Source: Enterobacter sp. RHBSTW-00994
Lineage (GTDB): Bacteria; Pseudomonadota; Gammaproteobacteria; Enterobacterales; Enterobacteriaceae
Assembly: GCF_013782625.1 (NCBI RefSeq)
Contig: NZ_CP056199.1
Span: 1,940,588-2,004,587, forward strand
Length of the DNA stretch: 64,000 nt
Direction: 5' to 3'
Shown here: in pieces, positions 21,595-32,684 of the stretch
How positions within the stretch are numbered: the first letter of the stretch is position 1
Layout: each line of letters begins with the position of its first letter
Notes under the pieces: model-generated
The model's database searches: none
What the model was told of the DNA's origin: nothing
Seen by the model: the letters and a program-made list of their open reading frames with translations, nothing else
Program-made: the position numbers and the translations under genes

Positions 21595-22575
21595 ATGCTT
21601 GATTTAGTGCATCGCCAACGCCAATCTGACCTCCGTACTCTGTCGGTGCTCATGATTCTGCTCGTGATAACGACGGGGGTTAGCCTGTGTGCAGGTGACA
21701 GATGGCTCGGCCCCGAAAACTGGTTTGGCATTGATGGGCAACTTTTTGTCTGGCAGATCCGTCTGCCGAGAACCCTGGCGGTGATCCTTGTCGGCGCCGC
21801 ATTAGCCTTGTGTGGAACCATTATGCAGGCCTTGTTCGACAACCCGTTGGCAGAACCTGGTTTGCTGGGTGTCTCAAATGGGGCGGGCGTTGGCTTTATC
21901 GCAGCCGTCATGTTGGGCGGTGGAGAACTTTCAACGCCTGGTATCAGCGTGAGCGCTATTGCTGGCGCGCTGGTAATAACCATTATCTTACTCCGTTTTG
22001 CCCGACGCCATCTTTCCACCAGTCGGTTGCTTCTGGCGGGGGTGGCATTGGGGATTATTTGTAGTGCGTTGATGACCTGGGCGGTCTATTTTTCGACCTC
22101 GTTTGATTTACGCCAGCTTATGTATTGGATGATGGGCGGTTTTGGCGGAATTGACTGGCGACAAAGCTGGCTGATGGTACTGCTTGTTCCTGTGATGTTA
22201 TGGGCCTGCTGCCAGTCTCATCCGCTTAATATCCTGGCATTGGGGGAAACAACAGCCCGCCAGCTAGGTATGTCGATCGGCCTGTGGCGTAACATACTGG
22301 TTATCGCGATTGGCTGGATGGTGGGGGTGAGTGTGGCGCTGGCGGGGGCAATTGGTTTTATTGGTCTGGTTATTCCGCACATGTTACGCCTTTGCGGAAT
22401 CACCGATCACCGTACCTTACTCCCGGCATCAGCGGTAGCGGGGGCCGCAACGTTACTGGTCGCGGATATCATCGCGAGGCTTGCACTGTCCGCCGCGGAG
22501 TTACCGATTGGCGTGGTGACTGCTACGCTGGGCGCGCCAGTCTTTATCTGGCTACTATTAAAATCCGGACGTTAA
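21595..22575 (+). CDS. btuC: Vitamin B12 ABC transporter permease BtuC
   Basis: Inner-membrane channel subunit of the BtuC2D2F cobalamin importer. The FecCD family fold has about ten spans across 326 residues (the E. coli length). [23 protein letters not shown] [19 protein letters not shown] is at about residues 82-100, and the ATPase-coupling segment includes [16 protein letters not shown]. btuE and btuD follow in the same order as E. coli. Confidence 0.95.
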   Translation: MLDLVHRQRQSDLRTLSVLMILLVITTGVSLCAGDRWLGPENWFGIDGQLFVWQIRLPRTLAVILVGAALALCGTIMQALFDNPLAEPGLLGVSNGAGVGFIAAVMLGGGELSTPGISVSAIAGALVITIILLRFARRHLSTSRLLLAGVALGIICSALMTWAVYFSTSFDLRQLMYWMMGGFGGIDWRQSWLMVLLVPVMLWACCQSHPLNILALGETTARQLGMSIGLWRNILVIAIGWMVGVSVALAGAIGFIGLVIPHMLRLCGITDHRTLLPASAVAGAATLLVADIIARLALSAAELPIGVVTATLGAPVFIWLLLKSGR

Positions 22576-22610
22576 AACGACATAATCGTGAGACAAACTG
22601 AGGGCATGCT

Positions 22611-23162
22611 ATGCAATACGATATTCTGAATACCGAAGTGACGACGATCGACGGCGAAAAAACCACGCTGGAAGGCTACAAAGGTAAGGTGCTTCTGCTG
22701 GTTAATGTGGCCTCTAAATGTGGCCTGACACCACAGTATGAACAGCTTGAAACACTGCAGCAAGAATGGGAGAAAGAGGGCTTTACCGTGCTCGGTTTCC
22801 CATGCAACCAGTTCCTGGGACAAGAGCCGGGCAGTGAAGAGGAAATTAAAACGTTTTGCAGCACGACCTATGGCGTGACATTCCCGATGTTCAGCAAAAT
22901 TGATGTGAACGGAGAACATCGTCATCCGTTGTATGAAAAACTGGTTACTGCTGCGCCTATTGCTGTTGCGCCGGAAGGGAGTGGTTTTTATGAGCGAATG
23001 GCCAGCAAGGGCCGCGCACCGCTTTCTCCTGAAGATATCTTGTGGAATTTCGAAAAATTCCTGATTGGTCGTGATGGTCAGGTCATTCAGCGTTTCTCGC
23101 CAGATATGACCCCGGATGATCCTGCGGTAATTAAAGCCATTAAACAGGCCATTGCTCACTAA
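22611..23162 (+). CDS. btuE: Thioredoxin/glutathione peroxidase BtuE
   Basis: Peroxidase of the glutathione-peroxidase fold, active mostly with thioredoxin in E. coli and not needed for B12 uptake despite its place in btuCED. The peroxidatic cysteine is C37 in [16 protein letters not shown], so it is a Cys and not a Sec enzyme. The [13 protein letters not shown] motif (about 63-75) and WNFEKFLIG are present. Length is 183 residues. Its TAA stop overlaps the ATG of btuD by one base. Confidence 0.95.
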   Translation: MQYDILNTEVTTIDGEKTTLEGYKGKVLLLVNVASKCGLTPQYEQLETLQQEWEKEGFTVLGFPCNQFLGQEPGSEEEIKTFCSTTYGVTFPMFSKIDVNGEHRHPLYEKLVTAAPIAVAPEGSGFYERMASKGRAPLSPEDILWNFEKFLIGRDGQVIQRFSPDMTPDDPAVIKAIKQAIAH

Positions 23163-23917
23163 TGACCTTGCTGATGCAGCTGACAGATGTCGCAGAAAAG
23201 GGACGTCTTAAGCCCATCACGGCTGCGGTAAATGCAGGAGAAATCCTGCATCTCGTGGGGCCTAATGGGGCAGGGAAGAGCACGTTGCTGGCGCGTATGG
23301 CGGGGCTAACCAGAGGTGCGGGCAATATTGCTTTGCAGGGCCATTCTCTTTCTGAGTGGCCCTCCCTGGCGCTATCAAATCGTCGCAGTTATCTTGTTCA
23401 GCAACAAACGCCTCCGTTTGCGATGCCGGTTTGGCACTATCTGATGCTGCATCTGCACGATAAAAACCACACTGAGTTACTGAAGGATGTCGCCCGGTCG
23501 CTGGGGCTGGAAGATAAACTCGCGCGTCATGCCAGCCAGCTTTCCGGTGGTGAGTGGCAGCGTGTACGGCTTGCAGCCGTTATTCTCCAGATTCACCCTG
23601 CGGGAAATCCATACGGATGTTTGCTTTTGCTGGACGAACCCATGAGTGGTCTGGATGTAGCCCAACAGGCCGCGTTGGATCGAATGTTAAGCGCACTTTC
23701 CCTAAAAGGCATTGCGGTGGTGATGAGCAGTCACGATTTGAACCATACACTGCGCCACGCGCATCGGGTGTGGTTATTGGCCCGTGGGGAGATGATTGCC
23801 AGTGGGTCGCGTGATAGCGTGCTGACCCCCCCAAACCTTGCCATCGCGTACAATATGCCTTTTCGTCGTCTGGATATTGAAGGGCACAAGATGTTGATTT
23901 CTACTGCACAAGAGTAA
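23162..23917 (+). CDS. btuD: Vitamin B12 ABC transporter ATPase BtuD
   Basis: ATPase of the cobalamin importer. Walker [10 protein letters not shown] is at about residues 34-42, the signature [16 protein letters not shown] near 127, Walker [13 protein letters not shown] near 155, and the switch histidine in [14 protein letters not shown]. The 251-residue length is typical. The start overlaps the btuE stop, indicating translational coupling. Confidence 0.96.
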   Translation: MTLLMQLTDVAEKGRLKPITAAVNAGEILHLVGPNGAGKSTLLARMAGLTRGAGNIALQGHSLSEWPSLALSNRRSYLVQQQTPPFAMPVWHYLMLHLHDKNHTELLKDVARSLGLEDKLARHASQLSGGEWQRVRLAAVILQIHPAGNPYGCLLLLDEPMSGLDVAQQAALDRMLSALSLKGIAVVMSSHDLNHTLRHAHRVWLLARGEMIASGSRDSVLTPPNLAIAYNMPFRRLDIEGHKMLISTAQE

Positions 23918-23991
23918 CCGTTTCTTGCGCAGGGGCGTATTTGCACGCTAAATTACGGAAAGAACAATAAAAGCAGAGGATTCGTCTGAAA

Positions 23992-24456
23992 ATGCGATTC
24001 TGGATTATCCTTGCAGCGGCATTATTCCTTGCGGGATGCAGTAGCCATCGTGCGCCGCCACCTAACCCGAGGTTATCGGATTCTATCACGGTCATTGCCA
24101 GCCTGAACGACCAGTTGAGTCACTGGCGCGGCACGCCCTACCGTTATGGCGGTATGAGCCGTGGCGGTGTGGATTGCTCGGGTTTTGTGTTAATGACGTT
24201 TCGCGATAAGTTTGATTTACAGCTCCCGCGTGAAACGCGTAAACAAGCCGAAATTGGCACGGAAATTGATAAAAACGATTTACTGCCAGGCGATCTGGTC
24301 TTTTTCAAAACAGGTTCGGGCGAAAGTGGTCTGCATGTCGGTATTTATGATACAGACAACCAATTCATTCATGCTTCGACCAGTCGCGGTGTGATGCGTT
24401 CATCGCTGGATAATGTTTACTGGCGCAAAAACTTCTGGCAAGCGAGACGTATTTAA
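23992..24456 (+). CDS. nlpC: NlpC/P60 family lipoprotein peptidase
   Basis: Cell-envelope lipoprotein with a papain-like NlpC/P60 domain that usually cuts D-gamma-glutamyl-meso-diaminopimelate bonds in peptidoglycan. A lipoprotein signal ends in LAGC (Cys16). The catalytic Cys62 lies in GGVDCSGFVLM and the catalytic His in SGLHVGIYDTDNQFIHAS. The length of 154 residues matches E. coli. A GC-rich hairpin at 24484-24506 (GCGCGG...CCGCGC) lies after it without a T-run. Confidence 0.94.
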   Translation: MRFWIILAAALFLAGCSSHRAPPPNPRLSDSITVIASLNDQLSHWRGTPYRYGGMSRGGVDCSGFVLMTFRDKFDLQLPRETRKQAEIGTEIDKNDLLPGDLVFFKTGSGESGLHVGIYDTDNQFIHASTSRGVMRSSLDNVYWRKNFWQARRI

Positions 24457-24750
24457 TACACCGTAAAAGAAGTCTTTATGCAGGCGCGGTCGCTAAAAAG
24501 CCGCGCATGGGTTTCGGATATATGTTGCTTAAAGTTAAATTTCCGCCTAATTAATTATACGCGTATGTGCCTGTTTTACCTAAAACTGGCTATTATTCGG
24601 CAACCAGGATAAGATTATTTTAGATTCAGGGAAAAATCTGAAAGTTAATACGGAACGAATGAAATTAATCTTATTAAAATCAATACAGTGGAATTGTGCC
24701 TGCAATTGCTCCAGGATGTCCTCTATCATCTTTAATGCGGGGCGAGCGCG

Positions 24751-25464
24751 ATGATTATCACGCTAGATAATGCTTACCAGTCTGAATTTTTACTTCTTCC
24801 TGCACGTAATAGCGAAGGGGAGCTTAAAGGTTTAGAGATTATGGTTAACTTTGTTGGCGTTGACACGGATGTGCGAATTCCCACTGAACTGGTTATCCCA
24901 CACCTTTCTGCAGAAGAAGAGTTAGCGCTTTTCAATGAAAAACTGCAGCTGCTTGATACCTGTAAACTGTTCTTTATTCAGCATCATCTAATTGCATGGA
25001 TAAGTATTACTCCAGTCATTGTTGCGTTTTTATTAACGAGCGAAAATGCGGTTTCAATTCTCGATCGTTATCCGTTTCTGGAGTTCACCATTAGTGAGAA
25101 TTATCCTGGTTTAAATAACGGGAAAGACGATCTGGATCTGGCGAGAATGGCGATCCGTTTCCCGCTCGTTTTAGCCAACTTTGGTGCGGGGGCGGCGTCG
25201 CTAAAACCTGTATACGACGGGTTATTTAAACGGGTTATCCTGGATAAAGGGTTTGTTCATCAGCACGTATTTGACCTCTCTTTCGAGCCTTTTATGCGCG
25301 CGATCCTCTGGCAAATAACACCACATTGTCAGTCGGTCATTGTGTCCGGAATTGACGATCACAGCATATTGCAACGCGTCATGTCATTTAGCATTGGTGC
25401 AATGCAAGGAAATCTCTGGCCTGCGGTCGCGGCAGAGCAAGTCACCACTCTCGTTCAGCGATAA
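24751..25464 (+). CDS. ydiV: Degenerate EAL-domain anti-FlhDC factor YdiV (RflP)
   Basis: YdiV/RflP is an EAL-fold protein that does not bind or degrade c-di-GMP. In Salmonella it binds FlhD4C2 and lowers flagellar gene expression. This 237-residue copy has the family pattern but no EAL catalytic triplet. Typical segments are [59 protein letters not shown] and the C-terminal [19 protein letters not shown]. It is monocistronic between nlpC and selO. The 294 bases upstream are AT-rich and hold its promoter region, with no other gene seen. Confidence 0.9.
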   Translation: MIITLDNAYQSEFLLLPARNSEGELKGLEIMVNFVGVDTDVRIPTELVIPHLSAEEELALFNEKLQLLDTCKLFFIQHHLIAWISITPVIVAFLLTSENAVSILDRYPFLEFTISENYPGLNNGKDDLDLARMAIRFPLVLANFGAGAASLKPVYDGLFKRVILDKGFVHQHVFDLSFEPFMRAILWQITPHCQSVIVSGIDDHSILQRVMSFSIGAMQGNLWPAVAAEQVTTLVQR

Positions 25465-25525
25465 CCCTATTTTTCACCCGTGTTTAACCTGGGGTAAACA
25501 CTCTACACTAAAAGCAGGAGGACTT

Positions 25526-26968
25526 ATGACCCTGTCTTTTACTGCTCACTGGCATGATGAATTACCCGGTTTTTACACGGCGCTCAAACCGACCCCTTTA
25601 GATAATGCTCGTCTCATCTGGCATAACGATGTGCTGGCCGACGCGCTGAATATTCCGCCCTCGTTGTTCCAGCCAACTTCAGGTGCGGGTGTCTGGGGCG
25701 GCGAAACCCTGCTTCCGGGTATGCAACCGTTGGCTCAGGTCTACAGTGGACACCAGTTTGGCGTCTGGGCCGGCCAGTTGGGTGATGGCCGTGGCATTTT
25801 ATTAGGTGAACAGCACTGCGCTAATGGCCAAACGTTTGACTGGCATCTGAAAGGTGCGGGTCTTACCCCGTATTCGCGTATGGGTGACGGCCGCGCAGTG
25901 CTTCGTTCGACAATCCGCGAGAGTCTCGCCTCCGAGGCGATGCACGCTCTGGGTATTCCCACTACGCGAGCTCTGTCGATTGTCACCAGCGATACGCCAG
26001 TTGCGCGCGAAACGATGGAGCGCGGTGCGATGTTGATGCGTATTGCGCAAAGCCATTTGCGTTTCGGCCATTTTGAGCATTTCTATTATCGCCGGGAGCC
26101 GGAAAAGGTTCGCCAGCTTGCCGACTACGCCATTCATCGCCACTGGCCTCAGTGGCAGGACGAGGCGGACAAATACATGCTCTGGTTCCGTGATATCGTC
26201 GCCCGGACGGCGGCAACGATCGCTCGCTGGCAAACGGTAGGCTTTGCTCATGGGGTGATGAACACCGATAACATGTCCATTCTGGGGCTGACCTTTGATT
26301 ACGGCCCATTCGGTTTTCTTGATGATTACCAGCCGGGTTATATCTGTAACCACTCTGATTATCAGGGGCGCTATAGCTTTGATAATCAGCCCGCGGTGGG
26401 GCTGTGGAATTTGCAACGCCTTGCTCAATCTTTGTCACCGTTTATTGATGTTGAGGCTCTCAATGACGCGCTTGATAGCTATCAGGAAATCCTGCTGCGC
26501 GAGTATGGAACCCTGATGCGCGGTAAGTTGGGGCTACAGACGCAAGAGAAGGGCGATAATGAGATCCTGAATGGGTTACTTGCACTGATGTCACGTGAAG
26601 GGAGTGATTTCACGCGTACTTTCCGCCTGCTGGGCCAGACGGAACAGTACAGCAGTGCGTCACCCCTGCGCGATGATTTTATCGATCGCCAGGCTTTTGA
26701 TGACTGGTTCCGTCTCTACCGGGAACGCTTACAGCGAGAAAGCATCGATGATGTGATGCGTCAGGGGCAGATGAATGCAGCTAATCCGGCGATGGTCTTG
26801 CGTAACTGGCTGGCACAGCGTGCGATTGAGCAGGCGGAGCAGGGGGAATATGAAGAACTGCACCGGCTGCACATTGCCCTGCGCACGCCCTTTGCGGAGC
26901 GTGATGATGACTATGTCAGCCGCCCACCGGACTGGGGCAAGCGGCTGGAAGTTAGCTGTTCAAGCTAG
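25526..26968 (+). CDS. selO: Protein adenylyltransferase SelO
   Basis: Pseudokinase-fold enzyme that transfers AMP from ATP to Ser, Thr or Tyr of proteins and helps protect against oxidative stress. The nucleotide-binding segment [14 protein letters not shown] and the catalytic [23 protein letters not shown] region are intact. The C-terminus ends EVSCSS; the Cys there is the position that is selenocysteine in eukaryotic SelO. ATG 25526 with GCAGGAGG gives 480 residues; a frame open from 25340 overlaps ydiV and is not used. Its TAG stop overlaps the hmuV stop on the other strand within CTAG. Confidence 0.95.
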   Translation: MTLSFTAHWHDELPGFYTALKPTPLDNARLIWHNDVLADALNIPPSLFQPTSGAGVWGGETLLPGMQPLAQVYSGHQFGVWAGQLGDGRGILLGEQHCANGQTFDWHLKGAGLTPYSRMGDGRAVLRSTIRESLASEAMHALGIPTTRALSIVTSDTPVARETMERGAMLMRIAQSHLRFGHFEHFYYRREPEKVRQLADYAIHRHWPQWQDEADKYMLWFRDIVARTAATIARWQTVGFAHGVMNTDNMSILGLTFDYGPFGFLDDYQPGYICNHSDYQGRYSFDNQPAVGLWNLQRLAQSLSPFIDVEALNDALDSYQEILLREYGTLMRGKLGLQTQEKGDNEILNGLLALMSREGSDFTRTFRLLGQTEQYSSASPLRDDFIDRQAFDDWFRLYRERLQRESIDDVMRQGQMNAANPAMVLRNWLAQRAIEQAEQGEYEELHRLHIALRTPFAERDDDYVSRPPDWGKRLEVSCSS

Positions 26969-27744
26969 GGGGCGAGGAAAACGTGTGGTGCAGCATGAGC
27001 CGGATGCCTGCCGACATGAACCTGCGCGCCATACCAGTGCGCCAGGGCGTCGGCCTGTAATACCTGGTCGGGTGTGCCGTGGGACACAATACGACCGTTG
27101 TGCAGGAGTATGATACGGTCCGCCCACAGTGCCGCCAGGTTAAGATCGTGTAGCACCACGCACACATGCAGATGCCCTTGGCCGGTCAGCGTTTTCAGCA
27201 GGCGCAACAACTGTTGCTGGTGGTAGAGATCCAGTGCCGAGGTGGGTTCATCCAGAAATAGCCATCCGCGCGGGCTGCCATCGTGCCAGAGTTGCGCCAG
27301 TGCGCGGGCAAGCTGAACGCGTTGTTGTTCTCCCCCCGACAGTGCCGCGTAAGATCTTCCGGACAACGGCAAACAGCCGGTTATCTGCATCACGTCGTGG
27401 ATCACTGATGCTTCCGGCTGGCGAGTCCAGGGCGCGCGACCCATCCCGACGACGGCTTCCACTGGCCAGTCAAAGCCCAGTTGCGTTTGCTGGCGCATCA
27501 CAGCCCGGCAGCGAGACAGCGCTTCGGTACGCCATTCGGTAAGGGGTTTTCCCCCCAGGATACACTGCCCTCCTGACGGAGGGAGATAGCCTGTCAGCAG
27601 GCGCAATAATGTCGACTTCCCTGCACCATTGGGGCCAATCAGGGCGACGAGTTCACCTTGTGACAGCGAAAGCGAGACGTCCTTGATAATGGTGCGTTGC
27701 GCCACCCGGCAGGAGAGGTGTTGAGCGCTAAAGTGTTCAGCCAT
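26965..27744 (-). CDS. hmuV: Heme ABC transporter ATPase HmuV
   Basis: ATPase of the heme importer HmuTUV. Walker [10 protein letters not shown] is at about residues 37-45, the signature [18 protein letters not shown] near 135, Walker [13 protein letters not shown] near 161, and the switch histidine in [15 protein letters not shown]. The 259-residue length is normal. It overlaps the hmuU end by 8 bases, is the last gene of the operon, and is convergent with selO. Confidence 0.95.
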   Translation of the reverse strand: MAEHFSAQHLSCRVAQRTIIKDVSLSLSQGELVALIGPNGAGKSTLLRLLTGYLPPSGGQCILGGKPLTEWRTEALSRCRAVMRQQTQLGFDWPVEAVVGMGRAPWTRQPEASVIHDVMQITGCLPLSGRSYAALSGGEQQRVQLARALAQLWHDGSPRGWLFLDEPTSALDLYHQQQLLRLLKTLTGQGHLHVCVVLHDLNLAALWADRIILLHNGRIVSHGTPDQVLQADALAHWYGAQVHVGRHPAHAAPHVFLAP

Positions 27745-28729
27745 GCTGGCCTCCGCGACGGAAAATAAGCCACAGGAACCACGGTGCGCCGAGAAGGCTG
27801 GTCAGTAACCCCACGGGCATTTCGGCGGGTGCGACCAGGGTTCGCGCAACTGTGTCGGCTACCAGTAACAGAAATGCCCCCGCCAGCACAGAGCCAGGGA
27901 TCACCGCCCGATGGTCAGCACCAAGCCACATGCGCATCAGATGCGGCACAACAAGGCCGACAAATCCAATCACTCCGCTAACGGCGACGGCGGCAGCAAC
28001 CAGCAACGCGCTACACAGCAGCAAAATACGCTGTACAACGCGAACATCCACCCCGAGGTAATGAGCCTCTTCCTCACCCAACTGCAGCAAATTGAGTGTG
28101 GCCGCGAGACGCCAGATAATCCACACCGTAGGGACCATCAACGAGGTGACAGCCAGGAGTGTAGACCACTGCGCCTGACCAAGACTGCCCATGCCCCACA
28201 GGGACAATTGACGTAACTGGGCGTCGTTACTGACCCAGGAGAGAACCCCTACAGCTGCGCCGCACAGGGCGTTAATGGCAATACCAACCAGCAGCAGGCG
28301 TGATAATGAACTGTCCTGCTGTTGGCTGAGAAAGAAGATCACCACTGTTGCGGCAAGCGCGCCGAAAAAGGCAGCTAACATTGGTGCGTACAGCATCATC
28401 AGAGCGGGTAAGGTGAACGGAATGACAACCCATAACGCCACGGCAAGTGCCGCGCCGCTACTGATCCCAAGCAGGCCAGGATCGGCAAGCGGGTTGCGAA
28501 ACAACCCTTGCATCACGCAGCCAGCCAGTGCCAGCGAACCACCAATTACCAGCGCCAACAATACTCTTGGCAGACGGATGATGAACCAGATCTGACGGAG
28601 TGCCTCATCGCTGTTATTCCACAGCAGGCTGACGGGCAGACGCAACGCGCCAAACCCGGTCGCCAGCAGGGTCATTAACAGTAATGTTGCGGTTAGCCCC
28701 CAGAGTGAAAGCGTGATACGCCGGGTCAT
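27737..28729 (-). CDS. hmuU: Heme ABC transporter permease HmuU
   Basis: FecCD-family permease of 330 residues with about ten spans. Family motifs include FRNPLADPGLLGISSGAALA (about 77-96) and VSGVIGFVGLVVPHLMR near the ATPase-coupling loop. It has the same fold as BtuC, encoded earlier in the window, but it sits in the hmu operon. The start overlaps the hmuT stop by one base. Confidence 0.95.
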   Translation of the reverse strand: MTRRITLSLWGLTATLLLMTLLATGFGALRLPVSLLWNNSDEALRQIWFIIRLPRVLLALVIGGSLALAGCVMQGLFRNPLADPGLLGISSGAALAVALWVVIPFTLPALMMLYAPMLAAFFGALAATVVIFFLSQQQDSSLSRLLLVGIAINALCGAAVGVLSWVSNDAQLRQLSLWGMGSLGQAQWSTLLAVTSLMVPTVWIIWRLAATLNLLQLGEEEAHYLGVDVRVVQRILLLCSALLVAAAVAVSGVIGFVGLVVPHLMRMWLGADHRAVIPGSVLAGAFLLLVADTVARTLVAPAEMPVGLLTSLLGAPWFLWLIFRRGGQHG

Positions 28730-29550
28730 CAGGGTAACTGCTCCGCTTTGGTTCGCAATGCCTGAATGGCATGAGGAGTCCGCACACTAAAGCCCAGCAG
28801 CGCCATATCATCAATGGCAAGAACCTGCTTATTACGTCCTGCGGGTGTTTGCGCCAGACCCGGCAGTTTCCACAGATTCTCCTCCCCGCCTAATGCCTTT
28901 ACACCGTCCCTGGAAATCACCACCAGATCGGGCTGGCTGGCAATAACCCCTTCCTGCGAGAGCGGTTGGTAGCGGGTGAATCCTTGCATCGCATTCTGCA
29001 AACCTGCGGCGCGAATGGCTGCATCCGCGCCGGTTTGCTGCCCGGCGGCCATGGCGGTCATCCCGCCATGATTGAGGATAAACAGTACGCGTTTATTCAG
29101 CGGTGATGCGGGAAGTGCCGCCAACTCCTGGCGTAGCGTATTGCGCAGGGTTTCACCCTGCGCTTCACGATGTGTCGCCTGGGCAATCACCCGTATTTTT
29201 TCATCAATAACGCTGAGATCGTTGCTACCCGGAACGGTAACGACCTTCACGTTGCTCTGTTCGACCTGCTGCAATGCAAGAGACGGCTGCGCCTGTGCGC
29301 TTGCCAGGACCAGCGTCGGACGAACGGACAAAATGCCCTCCGCATTAAGCTGGCGCAGATAGCCCACATCCGGAAGTATGGTTGCAGGTTGCGGCCACTG
29401 GCTGGTGCTGTCGCGGGCAACCAGCGAGGACTGCGCGCCGAGCGCGTACACAATCTCAGTAACATCTCCCCCGAGCGTGACAATTTTCTCAGACGTCGAG
29501 GCAAAGGCCACCAGAGGGAAGATGCTCAGCAGGGCGAACAGTTTTTTCAT
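28729..29550 (-). CDS. hmuT: Periplasmic heme-binding protein HmuT
   Basis: Substrate-binding protein that carries heme from HmuR to HmuUV. It has a Sec signal peptide (MKKLFALLSIFPLVAFA, about residues 1-18) and a class III binding-protein fold with two lobes. Typical segments are IVTLGGDVTEIVYALGAQSSLVARDSTS and GGMTAMAAGQQTGADAAIRAAGL. The 273-residue length fits the family. It overlaps hmuS by 4 bases. Confidence 0.94.
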   Translation of the reverse strand: MKKLFALLSIFPLVAFASTSEKIVTLGGDVTEIVYALGAQSSLVARDSTSQWPQPATILPDVGYLRQLNAEGILSVRPTLVLASAQAQPSLALQQVEQSNVKVVTVPGSNDLSVIDEKIRVIAQATHREAQGETLRNTLRQELAALPASPLNKRVLFILNHGGMTAMAAGQQTGADAAIRAAGLQNAMQGFTRYQPLSQEGVIASQPDLVVISRDGVKALGGEENLWKLPGLAQTPAGRNKQVLAIDDMALLGFSVRTPHAIQALRTKAEQLP

Positions 29551-30575
29551 GCCGCCAGTCCTTTTGGTGTCAGGGCGTCAATCTGGCTACGCCACTGGCT
29601 TTGCTCTGGTTCGCCTTCGGTACGTTGACCATAAAGCTGGGCGATTTGCGTACCGTCAGCGGCAAACAGCTCAAGGCTGGTGACGTGACCGTCGGCGGTG
29701 GGTTTACGCGTTACCCAGGTTTCTGCAATGGTCTCTTCCAGCAGATGTAAGGTAAAGGCGGGGTTAAAGATATTCAGCCAGCCTTTCATCGGAACCAGTT
29801 TTTCCACGACGCCAGTAAAGATCTGCACACATCCACGGTTACCGACAAAAACCATAATCTCGTTGCCATCCTGGCGTGCGGAGTCTAAAAGCTGTGCCAG
29901 CGCGCGGTTATCCACTTTACAGGCGAGGTCATCACCGACCAGACGGAAAGCCTGTTGGCGGCTCAGGTTGTGACGTTTCAACAGGGTAAAGAACTGGTGT
30001 ACATCCGTCATGGCGCGCCATTCTTGATCGACGGTCCCGGCATCGGCGTGAGAGGTATTGACCACCGCTTCTGCAGGTTTCAGCGCCAGTGGCGGGTTAT
30101 CAGCAAAGATAAAGCGGGTCAGCACATCACCCCATGCAGACATGTCAGTGTTGTCCGTGGTGTATACCTTCAGGAGTGCATCACCCTGATGATCGAAGAA
30201 CTGAATGCTCTGACGCTCACCGCGTGCAGTGGCTTCGCTGATGTGAAAGACGCTCGCCCATTGGTTAAGGAACAGGCGTAAATCAAGGGCGCGTGGGTTC
30301 AGCACCAGACCTGCGTGGCCATTGAGATGCTGATTGGTAAAGCTGCCGACCTGCTCGTGTACGGCATACTCGTTGCGGCAGATGCATTTGGTTTCACCAA
30401 CGGCTTCGAGCGCACTCAGGATGTCACGAATTTCCCCGTGCAGACGCCACGCATCGTGTCCGACGCGGGAGAATGTCAGCTCAGCTTCACTGATGTTCAT
30501 CAAACCTGCGATGTCACGCGCGTACTTACCTGGGTTTTCTTCTTTTAGCTCAAGCCAGCGTGTGTAGTGATTCAT
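29547..30575 (-). CDS. hmuS: Hemin-degrading/heme-handling protein HmuS
   Basis: Cytoplasmic heme protein of the HmuS/HemS/ChuS family, 342 residues, made of two similar halves. These proteins bind imported heme and, in some members, open the porphyrin ring. The N-terminal LKEENPGKYARDIAGLMNISEAEL and the GNRGCVQIFTGVVEKL segment are typical. It lies between hmuR and hmuT in the operon. Whether this one degrades heme or only delivers it cannot be told from sequence. Confidence 0.93.
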   Translation of the reverse strand: MNHYTRWLELKEENPGKYARDIAGLMNISEAELTFSRVGHDAWRLHGEIRDILSALEAVGETKCICRNEYAVHEQVGSFTNQHLNGHAGLVLNPRALDLRLFLNQWASVFHISEATARGERQSIQFFDHQGDALLKVYTTDNTDMSAWGDVLTRFIFADNPPLALKPAEAVVNTSHADAGTVDQEWRAMTDVHQFFTLLKRHNLSRQQAFRLVGDDLACKVDNRALAQLLDSARQDGNEIMVFVGNRGCVQIFTGVVEKLVPMKGWLNIFNPAFTLHLLEETIAETWVTRKPTADGHVTSLELFAADGTQIAQLYGQRTEGEPEQSQWRSQIDALTPKGLAA

Positions 30576-30621
30576 TGTCTCTTCCTTCCAGATAAATGCC
30601 CCGGCGAACCGGGGCGAGGGG

Positions 30622-32607
30622 TTACCACTGATAACTCACAAAAATCTTACCGTTACGGCCATCCTGCGGAATGCCCTGCGGCGACCAGTACTCTTTGTCG
30701 AAGGCGTTACCCAGTACCAGCGTGGTGGTCACGCCTTTGAGCTGCTCTTGCCCCTGGTAACTGACGTAGAAGTCATTTACCGCGTAGCCTGGTTGCTTAC
30801 TGTAGCTGCTGCTGATGTGCGTTGAGCGATCAACGAACGTACCGATCCAGCCTACGGAGAATCCGCTCTGTGCAACAGGGATATCCAGCTTGCTGGTGAC
30901 GGTATCCGGGTTAATGCTGGAGATGTACTCACCGGTATCGGTGTCTTTGCCACGCGTGCGGTTGTAAGCCATATCCAGGCTGAACAGGTCAGCGGAGTAT
31001 TTAGCCATCACATCCCAGCCCCAGATTTTGGCGTTAGGAACGTTATAGGACATGGTGGTTGCCGCTGCAAAGTCGACGGTGGTCGAGATGTAATCTTTAG
31101 CTTTCGTGTCGAAGTAGCTGGCTTTGAACTCCAGCGCATCGTTGGCAAGCATCAGATCGTCAAAGCGCAGACCGAAGCCGTACTCTTGCGTTTCGTTAGT
31201 TTCCGGACGCAGATTCGGGTTTGGAACCCAGTAGTTGGTATAGAAACGGCCAATAGAGAAGTGTTTTGCGTCGTTATACATCTCACCCATGGTTGGGGCG
31301 CGGAACGCCTGAGCGTAAGAGCCGAACAGCATCAACCAGTCTGTTGGGCTAACCGTTACGCCCGCACGGGATGACCACTGGTCTGCATCGACATCATCGT
31401 AACCGTCACTGCTGCCGCGATAATTGTCATAGCGCGTGCCGCCAAGGAGAGTAATGGGCAGATCGCGCAATGTGATTTCATCCTGTAACCAGCCAGAACT
31501 GAAATCGATTTTGGCGTCCGGGAAGCCAGTAGTCATCCCGCCCTGATTCTGCTCCTGACGGTAATATTCTCCGCCATAGGTCAGCAGGTGTGAGGCGAAT
31601 GAATCGGTAAACAGGCGCGTGCGGTTTTCAACTTTACCGCCTTTGGTGGTCTGCTTGCGGAACTCGCCAGAACCATCAACATTCTGAGCGTTAATGCGAG
31701 CCTCGGACCAGTACACCTTCGCACTGGCGTTCAGCCAGTCATTACCTTCGGGCGCAATGGCGTAGCCCAGCTGTGCATCACGCTGAATGGTGGAGCGATC
31801 GGTCATCGGGTTGCTGGTGTCGTCCGCTTCAGACGTCTGTGGGTTTTTTGGCTCCTGGGCATCGTTATTGTAGTAACGCAGCGAGCCACTCAGGGTCTGA
31901 GCCGGGTCGATCTTCCAACTGCCTTTGGCCAGCATATTGTTGATAGATTCATCGTTTGGGGCGGTTGTGCCATTACTCTGGCGAATATCACCACGATCGC
32001 GGCTTGACCAGGCGACCAGACCATCCAGCGAGTCAGTGCGTCCATACGCGCTAGCGCCCATGCCGATGCTGTGATCGCCGGTCGCGCCTGTGCCAAATAC
32101 GCGATAACCACTGTTTTTACCCGACTCCAGCAGGTCTTTCGCATCTGCTGTGTCATAAGAGATCACGCCGCCTAATGCGCCGCTACCGTAAAGCAGTGCC
32201 GAAGGGCCACGCACGACTTCAATACGTTTGATCAACGCCGGATCCAGGAAGGTACTGTTGAGATGGCCGGTGTCAGTACCCTGACGAACACCATCCACCA
32301 GGACCAGGACGCCACGGCGATCGTAACCACGCAGGTTAACATCCTGACCGTTGGTACGACCGGTTCCGTCCAGCGTCAAACCCGGTACTTTACGCAGCAG
32401 GTCAGCGGCGGAGCTGGCGGTCTGGTTTTCCGGCGCGGTGGCGTCAATAACGCTCACCATCATCGGGGCTTCAAATGCACTGCGGGCGTTGCCCGTCGCG
32501 GTAACGGTTATATCATCTGCGGCAGCAAACGCGACGCCCGGCAGGGTGCTGACAATGGCCAGCGCCAGCAATGATGGACGTAAAGACGCGGAATGCGGGT
32601 ATGGCAT
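30622..32607 (-). CDS. hmuR: TonB-dependent heme/hemoglobin receptor HmuR
   Basis: Outer-membrane 22-strand receptor of 661 residues. A signal peptide (about 1-29) and a TonB box region DDITVTATG precede a plug domain with LLRKVPGLTLDGTGRTNGQD and VVRGPSALLYGSGALGG. The FRAP (about residue 432) and NPNL boxes, diagnostic of heme receptors, are both present with a histidine between them in DAKHFSIG. The C-terminus ends in a strand with terminal Trp (FVSYQW), the BAM signal. hemP lies 77 bases upstream on the same strand behind a Fur box. Confidence 0.96.
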   Translation of the reverse strand: MPYPHSASLRPSLLALAIVSTLPGVAFAAADDITVTATGNARSAFEAPMMVSVIDATAPENQTASSAADLLRKVPGLTLDGTGRTNGQDVNLRGYDRRGVLVLVDGVRQGTDTGHLNSTFLDPALIKRIEVVRGPSALLYGSGALGGVISYDTADAKDLLESGKNSGYRVFGTGATGDHSIGMGASAYGRTDSLDGLVAWSSRDRGDIRQSNGTTAPNDESINNMLAKGSWKIDPAQTLSGSLRYYNNDAQEPKNPQTSEADDTSNPMTDRSTIQRDAQLGYAIAPEGNDWLNASAKVYWSEARINAQNVDGSGEFRKQTTKGGKVENRTRLFTDSFASHLLTYGGEYYRQEQNQGGMTTGFPDAKIDFSSGWLQDEITLRDLPITLLGGTRYDNYRGSSDGYDDVDADQWSSRAGVTVSPTDWLMLFGSYAQAFRAPTMGEMYNDAKHFSIGRFYTNYWVPNPNLRPETNETQEYGFGLRFDDLMLANDALEFKASYFDTKAKDYISTTVDFAAATTMSYNVPNAKIWGWDVMAKYSADLFSLDMAYNRTRGKDTDTGEYISSINPDTVTSKLDIPVAQSGFSVGWIGTFVDRSTHISSSYSKQPGYAVNDFYVSYQGQEQLKGVTTTLVLGNAFDKEYWSPQGIPQDGRNGKIFVSYQW

Positions 32608-32684
32608 AGCAACTCTCCATTATGAATCGAAAGCGCTGGCTGCCTGGGGATCACCTGGGTGGCTGGCGTATTTTTTTGTTTAGT

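Noticed and set aside
25340..25525. N-terminal extension of selO
   Set aside because: It overlaps the end of ydiV, and the ATG at 25526 has a strong ribosome site and gives the family length.
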